A program made the translations under genes and the position numbers. From Candidatus Atribacteria bacterium (GTDB lineage Bacteria; Atribacterota; Atribacteria; Atribacterales; JASGLU01): 42,229 nucleotides of DNA. The notes below the pieces were generated by a model that saw only the letters and a program-made list of their open reading frames with translations, did not search any database and was not told where the DNA came from. This document shows positions 29,051-38,720 of this stretch, piece by piece. Numbering within the stretch: position 1 is the stretch's first letter; each line of letters starts with the position of its first letter. Location of the stretch: positions 1 through 42,229 of the forward strand of contig JASGLU010000008.1 of assembly GCA_030156825.1 (NCBI GenBank). The letters run 5' to 3'.

Positions 29051-30098
29051 TAACCAACTGAGTGTTCAGGAAAAAGATATAATTGGTGAACTGGGCAATA
29101 TCTCTATGGGTTCAGCCGCCACCGCTTTGAGTGGCCTGCTGAACCGGAAAGTGGAAATAACCGTTCCTCAGGTAGAACTCGTTTCTGTAACTGAAGTGGA
29201 AAAAGTTTTACCCGAGAAACACCTGATGATTAAAGTGGAGTATCAGGAAGGGTTCACCGGAAGTAATATTTTGCTGATAAAGGAAAAAGATGCTCTTTTC
29301 ATGGTAGCTTTAATGATGCAGCAAGAAGAGCCAATGGAGGGTCTGGATGAACTTGGAATGAGTGCTCTGGGAGAGGCTATGAACCAGATGATGGGTTCGG
29401 CTTCCACTGCCTTATCCGATTTTCTGGGGAAGAAAATTATTATCTCTCCCCCAGAAATTATCTGGCAGAAAGTGGAAGAAGCGGAGAAAGCCTGGTTTCG
29501 CCAACAGGAGGGAGATTACCTGGTAAAGACCACTTTCCGACTGGTGGTGGAGGGAGTAATCGACAGTTTTATGCTTCAGCTGCTTCCGCTTTCTTTTGCA
29601 AGGGAGATGGTAGCCTCTTTGCAAGGGGAAGAGCAAGAACAAACTCTGCCTGAGGAAGAAGAAACCGTTTCCCAAGCGACTTCCGGAGAAGTTTTTGAAG
29701 AAGAGCTTGCAGAAGAAGAAATTGAGCAAGCAGAAGCCCCTCCGATTAAAGAAAAGAAGGAAGTTAAGGCTAAAACAGTGGAGTTCGGTCAGTTCCGGGA
29801 GGAAGGAAAAGGGGCAAAAAAAGCCAACCTGGACTTGATTATGGATGTGAGTTTACCCATAGCGGTGGAGCTGGGGAGGACCAGATTGCTTGTCCGGGAA
29901 ATTCTTAATCTGGGGCCAGGTTCGATTCTGGAACTGGAAAAATTGGCGGGAGAACCGGCTGATTTATACGTGAATGATATCCTTTTTGCCCGGGGTGAGG
30001 TGGTAGTAATTGAGGAGAATTTTGGAGTGCGAATTACCGAAATTATAAGCCCGGAAGAGCGGATGAAAAATGCGCGGGAGGCCCAGTCCTCAGGATGA
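29043..30098 (+). CDS. fliY: Flagellar switch phosphatase FliY (CheC-like plus FliN domain)
   Basis: The protein has 351 residues. The N-terminal half is CheC-like with two phosphatase motifs of the E-x2-N type (GELGNISMGSAATALS and GEAMNQMMGSASTALS), then an acidic linker (about 200-250) and a C-terminal SpoA/FliN domain (LDLIMDVSLPIAVELGRTRLLVREILNLGPGSILELEKLAGEPADLYVNDILFARGEVVVIEENFGVRI). This is the Firmicutes/Thermotoga-type FliY that both builds the C ring and dephosphorylates CheY-P. The usual separate N-terminal CheY-binding peptide is reduced to LSVQEKDII. Confidence 0.94.
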   Translation: MSDNQLSVQEKDIIGELGNISMGSAATALSGLLNRKVEITVPQVELVSVTEVEKVLPEKHLMIKVEYQEGFTGSNILLIKEKDALFMVALMMQQEEPMEGLDELGMSALGEAMNQMMGSASTALSDFLGKKIIISPPEIIWQKVEEAEKAWFRQQEGDYLVKTTFRLVVEGVIDSFMLQLLPLSFAREMVASLQGEEQEQTLPEEEETVSQATSGEVFEEELAEEEIEQAEAPPIKEKKEVKAKTVEFGQFREEGKGAKKANLDLIMDVSLPIAVELGRTRLLVREILNLGPGSILELEKLAGEPADLYVNDILFARGEVVVIEENFGVRITEIISPEERMKNAREAQSSG

Positions 30099-30559
30099 AA
30101 AAGTATCGGCTTTTAATCAGCTTGACCGTGGGAAAACTTATAAGGGAAGGTTTTGTTTCCCGGGTTTGGGCACAGGAAGAGGAATTAAATTTGCCTGAAT
30201 ATCCCCCGCCTTCTGCCGGAGGGGGAGGAGGGGTTTTGCAGTTAATTCTGGCATTTTTGCTGGTTTTAGCTGCTCTTTGGGGTTTTTATTATCTTTTGCG
30301 CCGCTTTGGTAACCAGGGTCCGCGTCGGTTAGCTTCAAAATACGTTTCTCTGATCGATTTTTTACCGGTTAAACCCAACTTTTCTCTTTATCTGTTTCAG
30401 GTAGGAGAGCGGGTAATTTTGGTGGCTCAAACCGGAAATACAGTCAGGGAGATAGCCGATTTTGCTCCGGAGGACCTTTCCCAGAATCCTTCTTCTACTG
30501 GAGCTTTTTCTAACTATTTAGACCGTTTTTTTGGGAGGAAAAAGGAAAGTGGAGAGTAA
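30095..30559 (+). CDS. fliO: Flagellar biosynthesis protein FliO
   Basis: The protein has 154 residues: a short N-terminal region that may be a weak signal (LISLTVGKLIREGFVSRVWAQEE), a membrane helix (LQLILAFLLVLAALWGFYYLLRRF, about 50-72) and a cytoplasmic FliO/FliZ-like domain (YVSLIDFLPVKPNFSLYLFQVGERVILVAQTGNTVREIADF). FliO helps assemble the FliPQR export gate. It overlaps fliY by 4 bases and fliP by 11, placed in the standard fliO-fliP order. The family is poorly conserved; position is a strong part of the call. Confidence 0.88.
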   Translation: MKKYRLLISLTVGKLIREGFVSRVWAQEEELNLPEYPPPSAGGGGGVLQLILAFLLVLAALWGFYYLLRRFGNQGPRRLASKYVSLIDFLPVKPNFSLYLFQVGERVILVAQTGNTVREIADFAPEDLSQNPSSTGAFSNYLDRFFGRKKESGE

Positions 30560-31325
30560 CCGGAAAAAGCTGGTTTTCCTTGGGGTACTGGTTGCTTGCT
30601 TTATTTTTTTCTTTCTACCGACCAAGTTGAGTGCCCAGGAGTTGCCACTGGTTTTACCCCGGGTAACGGTAGAGGCAGGAGAGGCAGAACAACCGGAAGA
30701 GTTGGTTCTTTCTCTGCAGATTTTGGTTCTTCTTACCATATTGAGTTTAGCACCGGCCATTTTGATATTGCTTACCTCTTTTACCCGAATTGTGGTGGCT
30801 CTGGCTTTTGTCCGCAATGCTCTGGGTTCGCCTCAAATACCGCCCACCCCGGTTTTAATTGGCTTATCTCTTTTTCTCACTTTTTTGGTGATGGCTCCTA
30901 CTTTTGGAGAAATCAATCAGCAGGCTATCCAGCCTTATCTGGAAGGAGAAATTACCCAGTCGGAGGCGTGGAATCAGGGAACAGATATTTTACGAAATTT
31001 TATGTTCCGCCAGGTCGATGAGAAAGACTTATCTTTGATGGTTTCTTTGGCTCGTATGCCTCGGCCTAACACTCGGTCCGATATTCCAACCCATGTACTT
31101 ATTCCGGCTTTTATCCTTAGTGAGTTGCGAATAGCTTTTACTCTGGGATTTTTGGTGTATGTTCCTTTTCTTTTAATCGACATGGTGGTGGCCAGCATTC
31201 TTATGTCGATGGGGATGATGATGTTGCCCCCGGTTATGATTTCCCTGCCTTTTAAGATTCTACTTTTTGTTTTAGTGGATGGATGGGATCTGGTTACCCG
31301 GGGGATTGTAATGAGCGTGAGATAA
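30549..31325 (+). CDS. fliP: Flagellar export gate protein FliP
   Basis: The protein has about 258 residues from GTG 30549 (GGGAGGAAAAAGGAAA upstream; the frame is open from 30531). An N-terminal cleavable signal (LVFLGVLVACFIFFFLPTKLSAQ) is followed by FliP helices: LVLLTILSLAPAILILLTSFTRIVVALAFVRNALG, PPTPVLIGLSLFLTFLVMAP, HVLIPAFILSELRIAFTLGFLVYVPFLLIDMVVASILMSMGMMMLPPVMISLPFKI. These are strict family signatures. It forms the core of the export channel with FliQ and FliR. Confidence 0.97.
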   Translation: MESNRKKLVFLGVLVACFIFFFLPTKLSAQELPLVLPRVTVEAGEAEQPEELVLSLQILVLLTILSLAPAILILLTSFTRIVVALAFVRNALGSPQIPPTPVLIGLSLFLTFLVMAPTFGEINQQAIQPYLEGEITQSEAWNQGTDILRNFMFRQVDEKDLSLMVSLARMPRPNTRSDIPTHVLIPAFILSELRIAFTLGFLVYVPFLLIDMVVASILMSMGMMMLPPVMISLPFKILLFVLVDGWDLVTRGIVMSVR

Positions 31326-31337
31326 GGGGGCTTAATT

Positions 31338-31607
31338 GTGACTGAAGAGCTACTTTTGGAAATAGGGAACCAGGCCTTGTGGGTAGTGTTGAAAGTAGCC
31401 CTTCCGATTTTAGGAGCGGCTCTTCTGGTAGGAATTTTAGTGAGTATTTTTCAGGCGGTAACTCAAATCCATGAACTTACCCTTACTTTTGTTCCTAAAA
31501 TTCTGGTAGTGATGTTAGTAGTAGTTTTACTCGGTCCCTGGATGCTGCGCACTTTTTTGGATTTCATGAACCAACTTTACTGGGCTTTGCCTACTTTAGT
31601 GAGGTAA
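31338..31607 (+). CDS. fliQ: Flagellar export gate protein FliQ
   Basis: The protein has 89 residues with two membrane helices (ALWVVLKVALPILGAALLVGILVSIFQAVTQI and LVVMLVVVLLGPWMLRTFLDFM), including the FliQ motif QAVTQIHELTLTFVPKIL. Four copies encircle the FliP5-FliR1 channel. GTG 31338 is the start; fliR begins right after the stop. Confidence 0.96.
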   Translation: MTEELLLEIGNQALWVVLKVALPILGAALLVGILVSIFQAVTQIHELTLTFVPKILVVMLVVVLLGPWMLRTFLDFMNQLYWALPTLVR

Positions 31608-31611
31608 GTTG

Positions 31612-32385
31612 GTGGAGAGTTTGTTTTTGCTGCCCAGTTATTTTTTACCTTTTTTGCTGGTTTGGATGAGACTGCTCGGGCTTTTCTTGATTGCACCGGT
31701 GTTTAACAGTCGGTTGATTCCCATTCCGGTGAAAGTGGGCCTCTCTTTCATGATAGCTTTAGTAATGGCTTTAGTCATCTTGCCGGTTGATAGCCAGTGG
31801 CAGTTCGATGGTAGATTTTTTTTAGCCCTTTTTTCAGAAATTGTTTTGGGTCTGGTTTTAGGTTTGGTAGCCGGTTTGATTCTTTCTTGCGTGCAAATCG
31901 CCGGCGAGATTATCGATTTTCAAATGGGTTTCAGTTACGTTAATATAGTGGACCCTTTATCTAACCTGGGAGTTTCGGTAATGGGCCAGTTTTACTTTGT
32001 TCTTACCACCATTTACTACCTGGGAGTTGGTGGTCACCGGCTGTCCCTTTTGGGTTTGGCCCGCTCTTTTGAGCTGGTGCCACTGGGGAGCTTCGCCGTA
32101 AAGGAAGAGATGGCTTACAGTTTTATCGATTTGGTGGGCGAGGTAACAGTAATCGGCATCCAGGTTGGAGCACCGATAATCGTAGCTCTTTTTCTGTCCA
32201 ACTTTACCCTGGCTATCCTCTCCCGTGCCATTCCCCAGATGAACGTTTTTATTGTGGGGTTGCCTTTAAATATCGGGATTGGCTTTTTTTTAGCCCTGAT
32301 TACCCTCCCTTACTTTCTACCGGTGGTGAACCGGGTAATATCCCTCTTTTTCCAGGCTTTTTATCGCTTTTTGGGCGTTCCTTAA
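31612..32385 (+). CDS. fliR: Flagellar export gate protein FliR
   Basis: The protein has about 257 residues. GTG 31612 gives better spacing to GAGGT than TTG 31609. The membrane protein contains RLLGLFLIAPVFNSRLIPIPVKVGLSFMIALVMAL, GEIIDFQMGFSYVNIVDPLSN and LAILSRAIPQMNVFIVGLPLNIGIGFFLALITLPYFL, all FliR signatures. One copy completes the export gate. A variant sigma-54-like motif begins 6 bases after its stop. Confidence 0.96.
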   Translation: MESLFLLPSYFLPFLLVWMRLLGLFLIAPVFNSRLIPIPVKVGLSFMIALVMALVILPVDSQWQFDGRFFLALFSEIVLGLVLGLVAGLILSCVQIAGEIIDFQMGFSYVNIVDPLSNLGVSVMGQFYFVLTTIYYLGVGGHRLSLLGLARSFELVPLGSFAVKEEMAYSFIDLVGEVTVIGIQVGAPIIVALFLSNFTLAILSRAIPQMNVFIVGLPLNIGIGFFLALITLPYFLPVVNRVISLFFQAFYRFLGVP

Positions 32386-32390
32386 CTTTT

Positions 32391-32407
32391 TGGCAAGTAA
32401 ATTCATC
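32391..32407 (+). promoter_or_regulatory. Third variant sigma-54-like site, before flhB
   Basis: TGGCAAGTAAATTCATC agrees at 13 of 17 positions with the site before the lipoproteins, including TGGCA, G at position 7, TT and ATC at the same distances. It lies in the only sizeable gap (64 bases) between fliP and flhA, so it may be an internal promoter for flhB-flhA-che-fliA. Predicted start near 32416, about 34 nt before flhB. Confidence 0.5.
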
Positions 32408-32449
32408 CTTTAACCTAAAGAGAGAAGAAGCTTTCAAGGTGGTTTGGCT

Positions 32450-33511
32450 ATGCCGGCTCAGGATAAAACTGAAACCCCGACTCCCAGGCGGCGAGAGGAA
32501 CTCCGCCGAAAAGGTCAGGTCCCGAAGAGTACGGACTTCACCAGCGGTTTCAGCTTTTTAGCCTCGTTTACGATAATAACTTTTTTAGTTCCTTTTATTT
32601 TTAGCCAAGTGAGTGAGTTTAGCCAAAAAATCTGGGTTGGGGAAATTCCGGTTGACCCTCACCAAACCGAGTGGGTGTGGCATCTGGGTAAAATAGGGAG
32701 CAGTTATTTCGTTAAAATTGTAGCCCCGGTAGCCCTTTCGGCTTTAGGGGTGGGCCTTTTTTTGGGCTTTATCCAGACTGGATTTGTGGCTTCGCTGGAA
32801 CCACTTCGGCCTAAGTTTGACCCTGTAAATCCGATTAAAGGGATCACCCGGCTTTTTTCCCTGCGGACTTTTATGGAGGCTCTGAAAGTTTCTCTCAAAG
32901 TTTTTTTGGGGCTGGTTTTAGCTTATGTTTTAATCAAAGGTGAGCTACCCGTTCTGGCTAACCTTATGGGAATGGACCTGTGGGCTACTGCCCAAAATGC
33001 TTTTAACTTAGCGCGGAATTTGGGATTCTCTTTGGGTGGGCTTTTTCTGGCAATTGGTTTTATGGACTTTTTTTATCAGCGCTACGAACACGAGCGGAGT
33101 ATTAAAATGACTAAAGAAGAAGTAAAAGAGGAGTATAAAAAAACCGAAGGCGACCCCCTGCTTCGTTCTCGGATTCGAGCCCGACAGAGGGAAATGGCTC
33201 GCCAGCGGATGATGCAAGAGATTCCCAAGGCTCAGGTAGTGGTAACCAACCCTACTCATGTGGCTTGCGCTCTTCACTATCAGCGGAGCCAGATGCGAGC
33301 ACCGATTTTGGTGGCCAAAGGTCAGCGGCTGGTGGCAGAAAAAATTAAAGAAATCGCCCGGGCCCATTCGGTTCCTATAGTAGAAAATAAAACAGTTGCC
33401 TGGGACCTGTACCGCCATTGTAAGGTGGGTCAGGAGATACCCAGCTTTCTCTATCGAGCAGTAGCGGAGATTTTAGCTTTTGTTTACCGGCTTCGAGGAG
33501 GATATCGGTAA
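32450..33511 (+). CDS. flhB: Flagellar export switch protein FlhB
   Basis: The protein has 353 residues; ATG 32450 has AAGGTGG at good spacing (TTG 32444 is too close). N-terminus [23 protein letters not shown], four membrane helices, and the cytoplasmic domain with self-cleavage motif N267-P-T-H ([14 protein letters not shown]). It changes export specificity from rod/hook to filament subunits upon FliK action. Its stop overlaps the flhA start (TAATG). Confidence 0.96.
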   Translation: MPAQDKTETPTPRRREELRRKGQVPKSTDFTSGFSFLASFTIITFLVPFIFSQVSEFSQKIWVGEIPVDPHQTEWVWHLGKIGSSYFVKIVAPVALSALGVGLFLGFIQTGFVASLEPLRPKFDPVNPIKGITRLFSLRTFMEALKVSLKVFLGLVLAYVLIKGELPVLANLMGMDLWATAQNAFNLARNLGFSLGGLFLAIGFMDFFYQRYEHERSIKMTKEEVKEEYKKTEGDPLLRSRIRARQREMARQRMMQEIPKAQVVVTNPTHVACALHYQRSQMRAPILVAKGQRLVAEKIKEIARAHSVPIVENKTVAWDLYRHCKVGQEIPSFLYRAVAEILAFVYRLRGGYR

Positions 33512-35589
33512 TGTTAACTGAAACTATGGATAAAATCATAGGTAGAGGGAAAAAATACAGCGATTTTGCTTTTGCCTTTCTTTTTATCCTGATTATTTTG
33601 ATGATGGTAATTCCACTGCCACCGGTAATAGTGGATTTTTTGCTCAGTTGCAACATTACTTTGGCCGTTATGGTGCTTTTAACCACCAGCTATATTGTTA
33701 ATCCCCTTCAATTTTCGGTTTTCCCCTCACTTTTGCTGTTTGCCACCCTCTTTCGTTTAGCGCTTAACGTTTCTACCACCCGGCTAATTTTGCTTCATGG
33801 CTATGCCGGCCGGGTGATTTCTGCCTTCGGTAGCTTTGTGGTGGGAGGAAACTATGTGGTGGGTTTCATTATCTTTTTAATTTTGGTGATTATTCAGTTT
33901 GTGGTTATTACCAACGGTGCCAGCCGAATTGCCGAGGTAGCCGCCAGGTTTACCTTGGACGCTATGCCGGGAAAACAAATGAGTATCGATGCCGACCTTA
34001 ACGCCGGTTTAATTGATGATCAAGAAGCTCGGAAAAGGAGGCGAGAGATTGAGCGCCAGGCTGACTTTTATGGCGCGATGGATGGAGCAAGCAAGTTTGT
34101 TCGGGGAGACGCCATCGCCGGTTTGATCATTACTTTGATAAACTTTTTGGGAGGCATTATTGTAGGCTCTCTGCAGCGAGGCTTACCTGTTCAAGATGCA
34201 CTTGAAGTTTATGCTCTGCTTACGGTGGGAGATGGTTTGGTAGCTCAGATTCCCGCCCTTCTTATCTCTACTTCCTCTGGTTTGATTGTTACCCGGGCAG
34301 CCAGTGAGGAAAATCTGGGGCAGGATGTCACCCGGGAAATCACTCAAATCCCTCGGGCGTTGCTCTTAACCGGTTTTTTACTTTTGGTTTTTGCCCTGCT
34401 TCCTGGACTTCCCAAAATTCCCTTTCTCTTGCTGGCTTTGGGTTCGGGAGTCTTGGCTTATATTCAGCGGGGGGCAATCGAAAAAAAGGATAAAGCCAAA
34501 GAAGAGGTGGAGCAAAAGACCAAAGAAGAGCTACCTCGCACCTCAGAGGATATTGCCCAACTTATCGAGGTGGATCCAATTGAGCTGGAGATTGGCTATG
34601 GTCTTATTCCTCTGGTTGATGGACAATCAGGAGGGGATCTGTTACATCGCATTACCCAAATGAGAATAAATCTGGCTCAGGAAAAGGGATTTGTGGTTCC
34701 CCCCATCCGGGTGAGGGATAACCTACAACTCCGTCCTAATCAATACCGGATTAAAATCCGGGGGGCGGAAGTAGCCGAGGGAGAAATTATGCCCCATCAT
34801 TATCTGGCAATTGGCGCTCAGGGAGAAGAGGCATCGATTGAGGGAGTTCCCACCCGGGAGCCCGCTTTTAACCTCCCGGCTTACTGGGTAAACGAAGTGC
34901 AAAAAGAGAATGCTGAGCTGGCCGGTTTTACTCTGGTAGACGCAGAATCGGTGCTTGTTACCCATCTGTCAGAAATTGTTAAGTCTCACGCCCACGAACT
35001 TATAACCCGCCAGGATGTGCAGCTCCTGTTAGAACAGGTTAAGCGGAATAATCAGGCGGTGGTAGAAGAGTTAGTGCCCAACCTTATGGGAGTGGGGGAA
35101 ATCCAGAAAGTACTGCAATATCTCTTGCTGGAGCAGGTGCCGATTCGAGACCTATCTTTGATTTTAGAAACCTTGGCCGACTTTGCTCCCCAAACCAAGA
35201 GTGTGGAAGAATTAACTGAGATGGTAAGAAGAAAATTAGGACGTTCAATAGTTCGTCAGTATTTAGAAAACGATGGCAAATTGCATATTTTAACCCTGGA
35301 TGCCCAGTTAGAAAATACTCTGGCTGAAGTTTTCTCCGGGGGAGAAACTCTTGACCCTTCTTTTTTCCGCCAACTTTTAGACCATCTGGGAAAAAACATT
35401 GAGCGAATAGTTAGCTTAGGTCATTTCCCAATTGTGCTCACAACTGGTAAAATTAGAAGAACTTTTCGAAACTTGGTTGTTAGTTATCTACCTCAAGTGG
35501 TGGTTTTGGCTTTTGAGGAAATTCCGCGGGAAGTAGAGGTGAAAGTCGAGGGAATGGTCCCTCAGGTTGGGTCTGGTGAAAAAAGGTGA
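33511..35589 (+). CDS. flhA: Flagellar export gate protein FlhA
   Basis: The protein has 692 residues, full length. The N-terminal half has about eight membrane helices and the FHIPEP signature region ([88 protein letters not shown]). The cytoplasmic C-terminal domain forms the nonameric ring that receives chaperone-substrate complexes. In Clostridia the next genes are normally flhF and flhG; here a PilZ gene follows at once, overlapping by 4 bases. Confidence 0.97.
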   Translation: MLTETMDKIIGRGKKYSDFAFAFLFILIILMMVIPLPPVIVDFLLSCNITLAVMVLLTTSYIVNPLQFSVFPSLLLFATLFRLALNVSTTRLILLHGYAGRVISAFGSFVVGGNYVVGFIIFLILVIIQFVVITNGASRIAEVAARFTLDAMPGKQMSIDADLNAGLIDDQEARKRRREIERQADFYGAMDGASKFVRGDAIAGLIITLINFLGGIIVGSLQRGLPVQDALEVYALLTVGDGLVAQIPALLISTSSGLIVTRAASEENLGQDVTREITQIPRALLLTGFLLLVFALLPGLPKIPFLLLALGSGVLAYIQRGAIEKKDKAKEEVEQKTKEELPRTSEDIAQLIEVDPIELEIGYGLIPLVDGQSGGDLLHRITQMRINLAQEKGFVVPPIRVRDNLQLRPNQYRIKIRGAEVAEGEIMPHHYLAIGAQGEEASIEGVPTREPAFNLPAYWVNEVQKENAELAGFTLVDAESVLVTHLSEIVKSHAHELITRQDVQLLLEQVKRNNQAVVEELVPNLMGVGEIQKVLQYLLLEQVPIRDLSLILETLADFAPQTKSVEELTEMVRRKLGRSIVRQYLENDGKLHILTLDAQLENTLAEVFSGGETLDPSFFRQLLDHLGKNIERIVSLGHFPIVLTTGKIRRTFRNLVVSYLPQVVVLAFEEIPREVEVKVEGMVPQVGSGEKR

Positions 35590-36233
35590 ATATAGAGCAA
35601 GTTTTTCAAACTAATCGGAAAATCAGCCTGGGCATTCAGAGAAAAAGCGAAAACGGTCAGGCAGAGATAAGGTATTACCCCAGTCGAATTGAAGGAGTGA
35701 ATCAGAAAGAAGTTCTGATAGCTGCTCCGCAAGAGCGGGGAGAGCTGGTGCCGGTAGCGGTGGCAGAGGAGATAGAGGTATATGTGGTAGGGGAACGGGA
35801 AACTTTCTATTTTCAAACCCGAGTCAAGGATCGGCTAAGAAAGGATAATCTGGCTTTCCTTGTTTTGGAACTGCCAATCAAAGTGATTCGCCGCCAGCGA
35901 CGCAATTTTGTCCGTTTAGATTTGTGCTTACCGGTGGTGGTTAAAAAAGAAGGGAATGCTTTTTCGGGAGCAACCAAGGACTTAAGCGGTGGAGGGATGT
36001 TGGTTTCTTTTGATGCTCTCCCTGAGACTTTAGAGGTAGGAGACACGGTTTGGTTCTCTCTGGAGATCGAAACTTTAAGCCGGATAATGGGTAAAGCGCG
36101 AGCGGTGAGAAAAGAAAGTCCCACCGAGTATGCTTTTCAGTTCACTAACATTGCTTCTTCTGACCGGGAGCGGATTATTAAGCTGATTTTTCGGAAACAG
36201 ATTGAGATGAGGAGAAAGGGGCTTTTGAACTAA
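35586..36233 (+). CDS. YcgR-like flagellar brake with PilZ domain
   Basis: The protein has 215 residues; GTG 35586 overlaps the flhA stop (GTGA). The N-terminal YcgR-type domain (about 1-95) is followed by a PilZ domain with both c-di-GMP binding motifs: [11 protein letters not shown] (RxxxR) and [11 protein letters not shown] (D/NxSxxG). Such proteins slow or bias the motor when c-di-GMP is high, acting on FliG or MotA. The position after flhA and before cheB is that of ypfA/ycgR-like genes in Clostridia. It overlaps cheB by one base. Confidence 0.9.
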   Translation: MNIEQVFQTNRKISLGIQRKSENGQAEIRYYPSRIEGVNQKEVLIAAPQERGELVPVAVAEEIEVYVVGERETFYFQTRVKDRLRKDNLAFLVLELPIKVIRRQRRNFVRLDLCLPVVVKKEGNAFSGATKDLSGGGMLVSFDALPETLEVGDTVWFSLEIETLSRIMGKARAVRKESPTEYAFQFTNIASSDRERIIKLIFRKQIEMRRKGLLN

Positions 36234-37306
36234 TGGATCGCATAAAGGTGATGGTGGTAGATGATTCTGCTTTCATGAGAAAAGTAATTTCTGATATTTT
36301 GTCCCGGGAGCGGGGGATGGAAGTGGTGGCCACCGCCCGGGATGGAGTAGAAGCACTGGAAAAACTTCACCAGGTTGAGCCAGATGTGGTCTTGCTCGAC
36401 GTGGAGATGCCCCGGATGGACGGGTTGACTTTTTTAGAGCAAGCTCTATCAGAGAAACCCCTGCGGATTGTTATGTTGAGCGCTCTCACCGGAGAAGGGA
36501 GCCAGGTTACATTGGAAGCTTTAGAAAAAGGAGCGCTTGATTTCATCCAAAAGCCGGGGGGAAGTATTTCCCTTGATATAGAGAAAAAAGCGGATGAAAT
36601 TGTAAACAAGATAAAGGCGATTGCTCTGGTTCCTTCTGATCGGTTGCGAGATTATTTGGCTGAGGTCAAAAAAAGGGCAAAGCTGGCACCCTCTTTTGGA
36701 AAAAAAATGGTTGCCCAAAATTTGATTTTAGTCGCTTCTTCTACTGGAGGTCCGCGAGCCCTGGGAATACTTATGGAAAATATGAAACCCCTGGAACGGG
36801 GGGGCATGGTTTTAATACAACATATGCCAGTTGGTTTTACCCGGGGTTTGGCCGAGCGGCTAAACCAGCTATCACCGGTATCTACCAAAGAAGCGGAAGA
36901 GGGAGCTCCTATTTTGGCTAACTCCGCCTTGATAGCTCCTGGGGGAAAACATCTTTTGATCAGTGAAGAAAAGAAGATCAATTTGAACGATGACCCACCA
37001 CTTAAGGGGCTTAAGCCCTGTGCCGATATCAGCTTTCTTTCAGCGATTTCTGCTTTTCACCAGCGTATTCTGGCGGTGGTTTTAACCGGAATGGGGAAAG
37101 ACGGACTTGAGGGTTGTCGGGCGATTAAAAAAGCCGGAGGGAAAGTGATTGCCCAGGATGAAAAATCCTCTCTTATTTTTGACATGCCACGAGCGGTAAT
37201 AGAAGCCGGTTTGGCCGACCAGGTTTTGCCTTTAGCACGCATTCCCCAGGCTATTTGGGAATGGGAGCAAAAAGAAGCCGAAAGAGATGAAGCCTATGTT
37301 GAGTAG
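36233..37306 (+). CDS. cheB: Chemotaxis methylesterase/deamidase CheB
   Basis: The protein has 357 residues. Receiver domain with D56 (VVLLDVEMPRMDG), linker, and methylesterase domain with the catalytic triad S170 (ASSTGGPRAL), H197 (IQHMPVGFT) and D290 (LTGMGKDG). It removes methyl groups from receptor glutamates and deamidates glutamines, with activity boosted by CheA phosphorylation. It pairs with cheR, which overlaps its end by 20 bases. Confidence 0.97.
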   Translation: MDRIKVMVVDDSAFMRKVISDILSRERGMEVVATARDGVEALEKLHQVEPDVVLLDVEMPRMDGLTFLEQALSEKPLRIVMLSALTGEGSQVTLEALEKGALDFIQKPGGSISLDIEKKADEIVNKIKAIALVPSDRLRDYLAEVKKRAKLAPSFGKKMVAQNLILVASSTGGPRALGILMENMKPLERGGMVLIQHMPVGFTRGLAERLNQLSPVSTKEAEEGAPILANSALIAPGGKHLLISEEKKINLNDDPPLKGLKPCADISFLSAISAFHQRILAVVLTGMGKDGLEGCRAIKKAGGKVIAQDEKSSLIFDMPRAVIEAGLADQVLPLARIPQAIWEWEQKEAERDEAYVE

Positions 37307-38093
37307 CGATGATTTACGGCTGATGCGGGAAGTAGTTTTAAAAAAGACAGGAATTGACCTTTCTTGCTATAAGGAGAACCAGCTTCGCCGACGGCTGCAA
37401 TTTATTATTCTTCGCTCTGGGGCCAGCGATGTATCGGAATACCTTCGTCTTTTGGAAGAAAACCCACGGGTACTGGAAGATTTCAAAAACCGGTTTACTA
37501 TCAATGTTTCGGAATTTTTTCGCAATCCGGAAAGGTTCCGGGATCTGGAAGAAAAGATTTTGCCTGACTTACTGGCACTTGGTAGCTGGGAAGTCAAGAT
37601 TTGGAGCGCCGGCTGTTCGGTAGGAAGCGAACCTTATTCTTTAGCTATTCTGTTTGAAGAAAAAGGGCTTTCTCGGAGATATCGTATCTGGGCTACTGAC
37701 TTAGATGAACCGGCTCTTGCTAAAGCTGAGTCCGGACAGTATTCGCAGGAATACTTGAAAAATGTTCCCCCTCCCCTGCAGGAAAAATATTTTATAAAGC
37801 TGACACAGAACGGTTATCAGGTGAATCCCAAGCTCAAACGGCGAATCAAATTTGAAAAACACGACCTCTTGCGGGATCCGGTAGAGGACCATTTTCAACT
37901 GGTGATATGTCGTAATGTGGTGATTTACTTTGAAAATGAAGCCAAAAATCAGGCTTTTAGTAAGTTGAGTCAGGCTCTGGTCCCAGGTGGATATCTTTGG
38001 ATTGGTAGTACCGAGAGGATTTCCTCTCCTGCCGATTTTGGTTTACAATATGTAATACCCTTTTTTTATCGAAAAGTTGAGGGGGGTAAATGA
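37287..38093 (+). CDS. cheR: Chemotaxis receptor methyltransferase CheR
   Basis: The protein has 268 residues. N-terminal helical domain (LRLMREVVLKKTGIDLSCYKENQLRRRL) and SAM-binding domain with NVSEFFRNPERF, KIWSAGCSVGSEPYSLAIL, WATDLDEPALAKAESGQY, LVICRNVVIYF. All signature residues are present. It methylates receptor glutamates using S-adenosylmethionine. ATG 37287 is used; a second ATG (37296) is also possible. Confidence 0.97.
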   Translation: MKPMLSSDDLRLMREVVLKKTGIDLSCYKENQLRRRLQFIILRSGASDVSEYLRLLEENPRVLEDFKNRFTINVSEFFRNPERFRDLEEKILPDLLALGSWEVKIWSAGCSVGSEPYSLAILFEEKGLSRRYRIWATDLDEPALAKAESGQYSQEYLKNVPPPLQEKYFIKLTQNGYQVNPKLKRRIKFEKHDLLRDPVEDHFQLVICRNVVIYFENEAKNQAFSKLSQALVPGGYLWIGSTERISSPADFGLQYVIPFFYRKVEGGK

Positions 38094-38719
38094 TGGGAAC
38101 ATATTTTGAAAATCTGGACGATATGCAACTCGACGCTCTAAAAGAAATTGGTAATATTGGAGCGGGTAATGCTGCTACCGCCCTCTCGCGGATGGTGGGT
38201 AAAAGAGTCAGTATGGCGGTTCCTTTAGTGCGAATTCTACCTCTGAAGGAGGTGCCCGATTGGCTGGGAGGACCGGAAAAAGAGGTTTTGGGAGTTTACC
38301 TTACCATGTCGGGCGCGGTTACCGGTCATATTCTGTTCGTTATGACCATTGATAATGCTCTTAAACTGATGAAAATTCTGCTGGGTAATATGGCACCGGA
38401 AAAAGAGCAGATTTTAGAAATGGATGAAATTGCCAGCTCGGCTATGAATGAGATTGGCAATATCCTTTCTTCTTCTTACCTTTCGGCTCTGGCCGACTTT
38501 ACCGGCTTACGTCTTTCCCACTCGGTGCCGGCGATGGCGGTAGATATGGCAGGAGCAATTGTGGATTTGGTGCTAATTGAAATTGCTCGCCGGGGAGACC
38601 ATGCTCTTTTGATCGAAACTGAGTTTGTGGAAGAGGAAAATCGAATTCAGGGATTTTTTATGCTTATTCCCGATAGCACCTCTTTGGAGGTAATTCTTCA
38701 GGCAATAGGGGTTAACTAA
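38090..38719 (+). CDS. cheC: CheY-P phosphatase CheC
   Basis: The protein has 209 residues. Two active-site motifs of the E-x2-N form: E19-N22 (KEIGNIGAGNAATALSRMVGKRVSMAVP) and E121-N124 (NEIGNILSSSYLSALADFTGLRLSHSVP). CheC removes phosphate from CheY-P and binds CheD. ATG 38090 or 38093 may be used after GGGGGG. With FliY it replaces CheZ. It overlaps the cheR stop. Confidence 0.96.
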   Translation: MMGTYFENLDDMQLDALKEIGNIGAGNAATALSRMVGKRVSMAVPLVRILPLKEVPDWLGGPEKEVLGVYLTMSGAVTGHILFVMTIDNALKLMKILLGNMAPEKEQILEMDEIASSAMNEIGNILSSSYLSALADFTGLRLSHSVPAMAVDMAGAIVDLVLIEIARRGDHALLIETEFVEEENRIQGFFMLIPDSTSLEVILQAIGVN

Positions 38720-38720
38720 A

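Noticed and set aside
33048-33064. TGGCAATTGGTTTTAT inside flhB
   Set aside because: Coding sequence, lacks G at position 7 and the terminal C, and no start codon follows.
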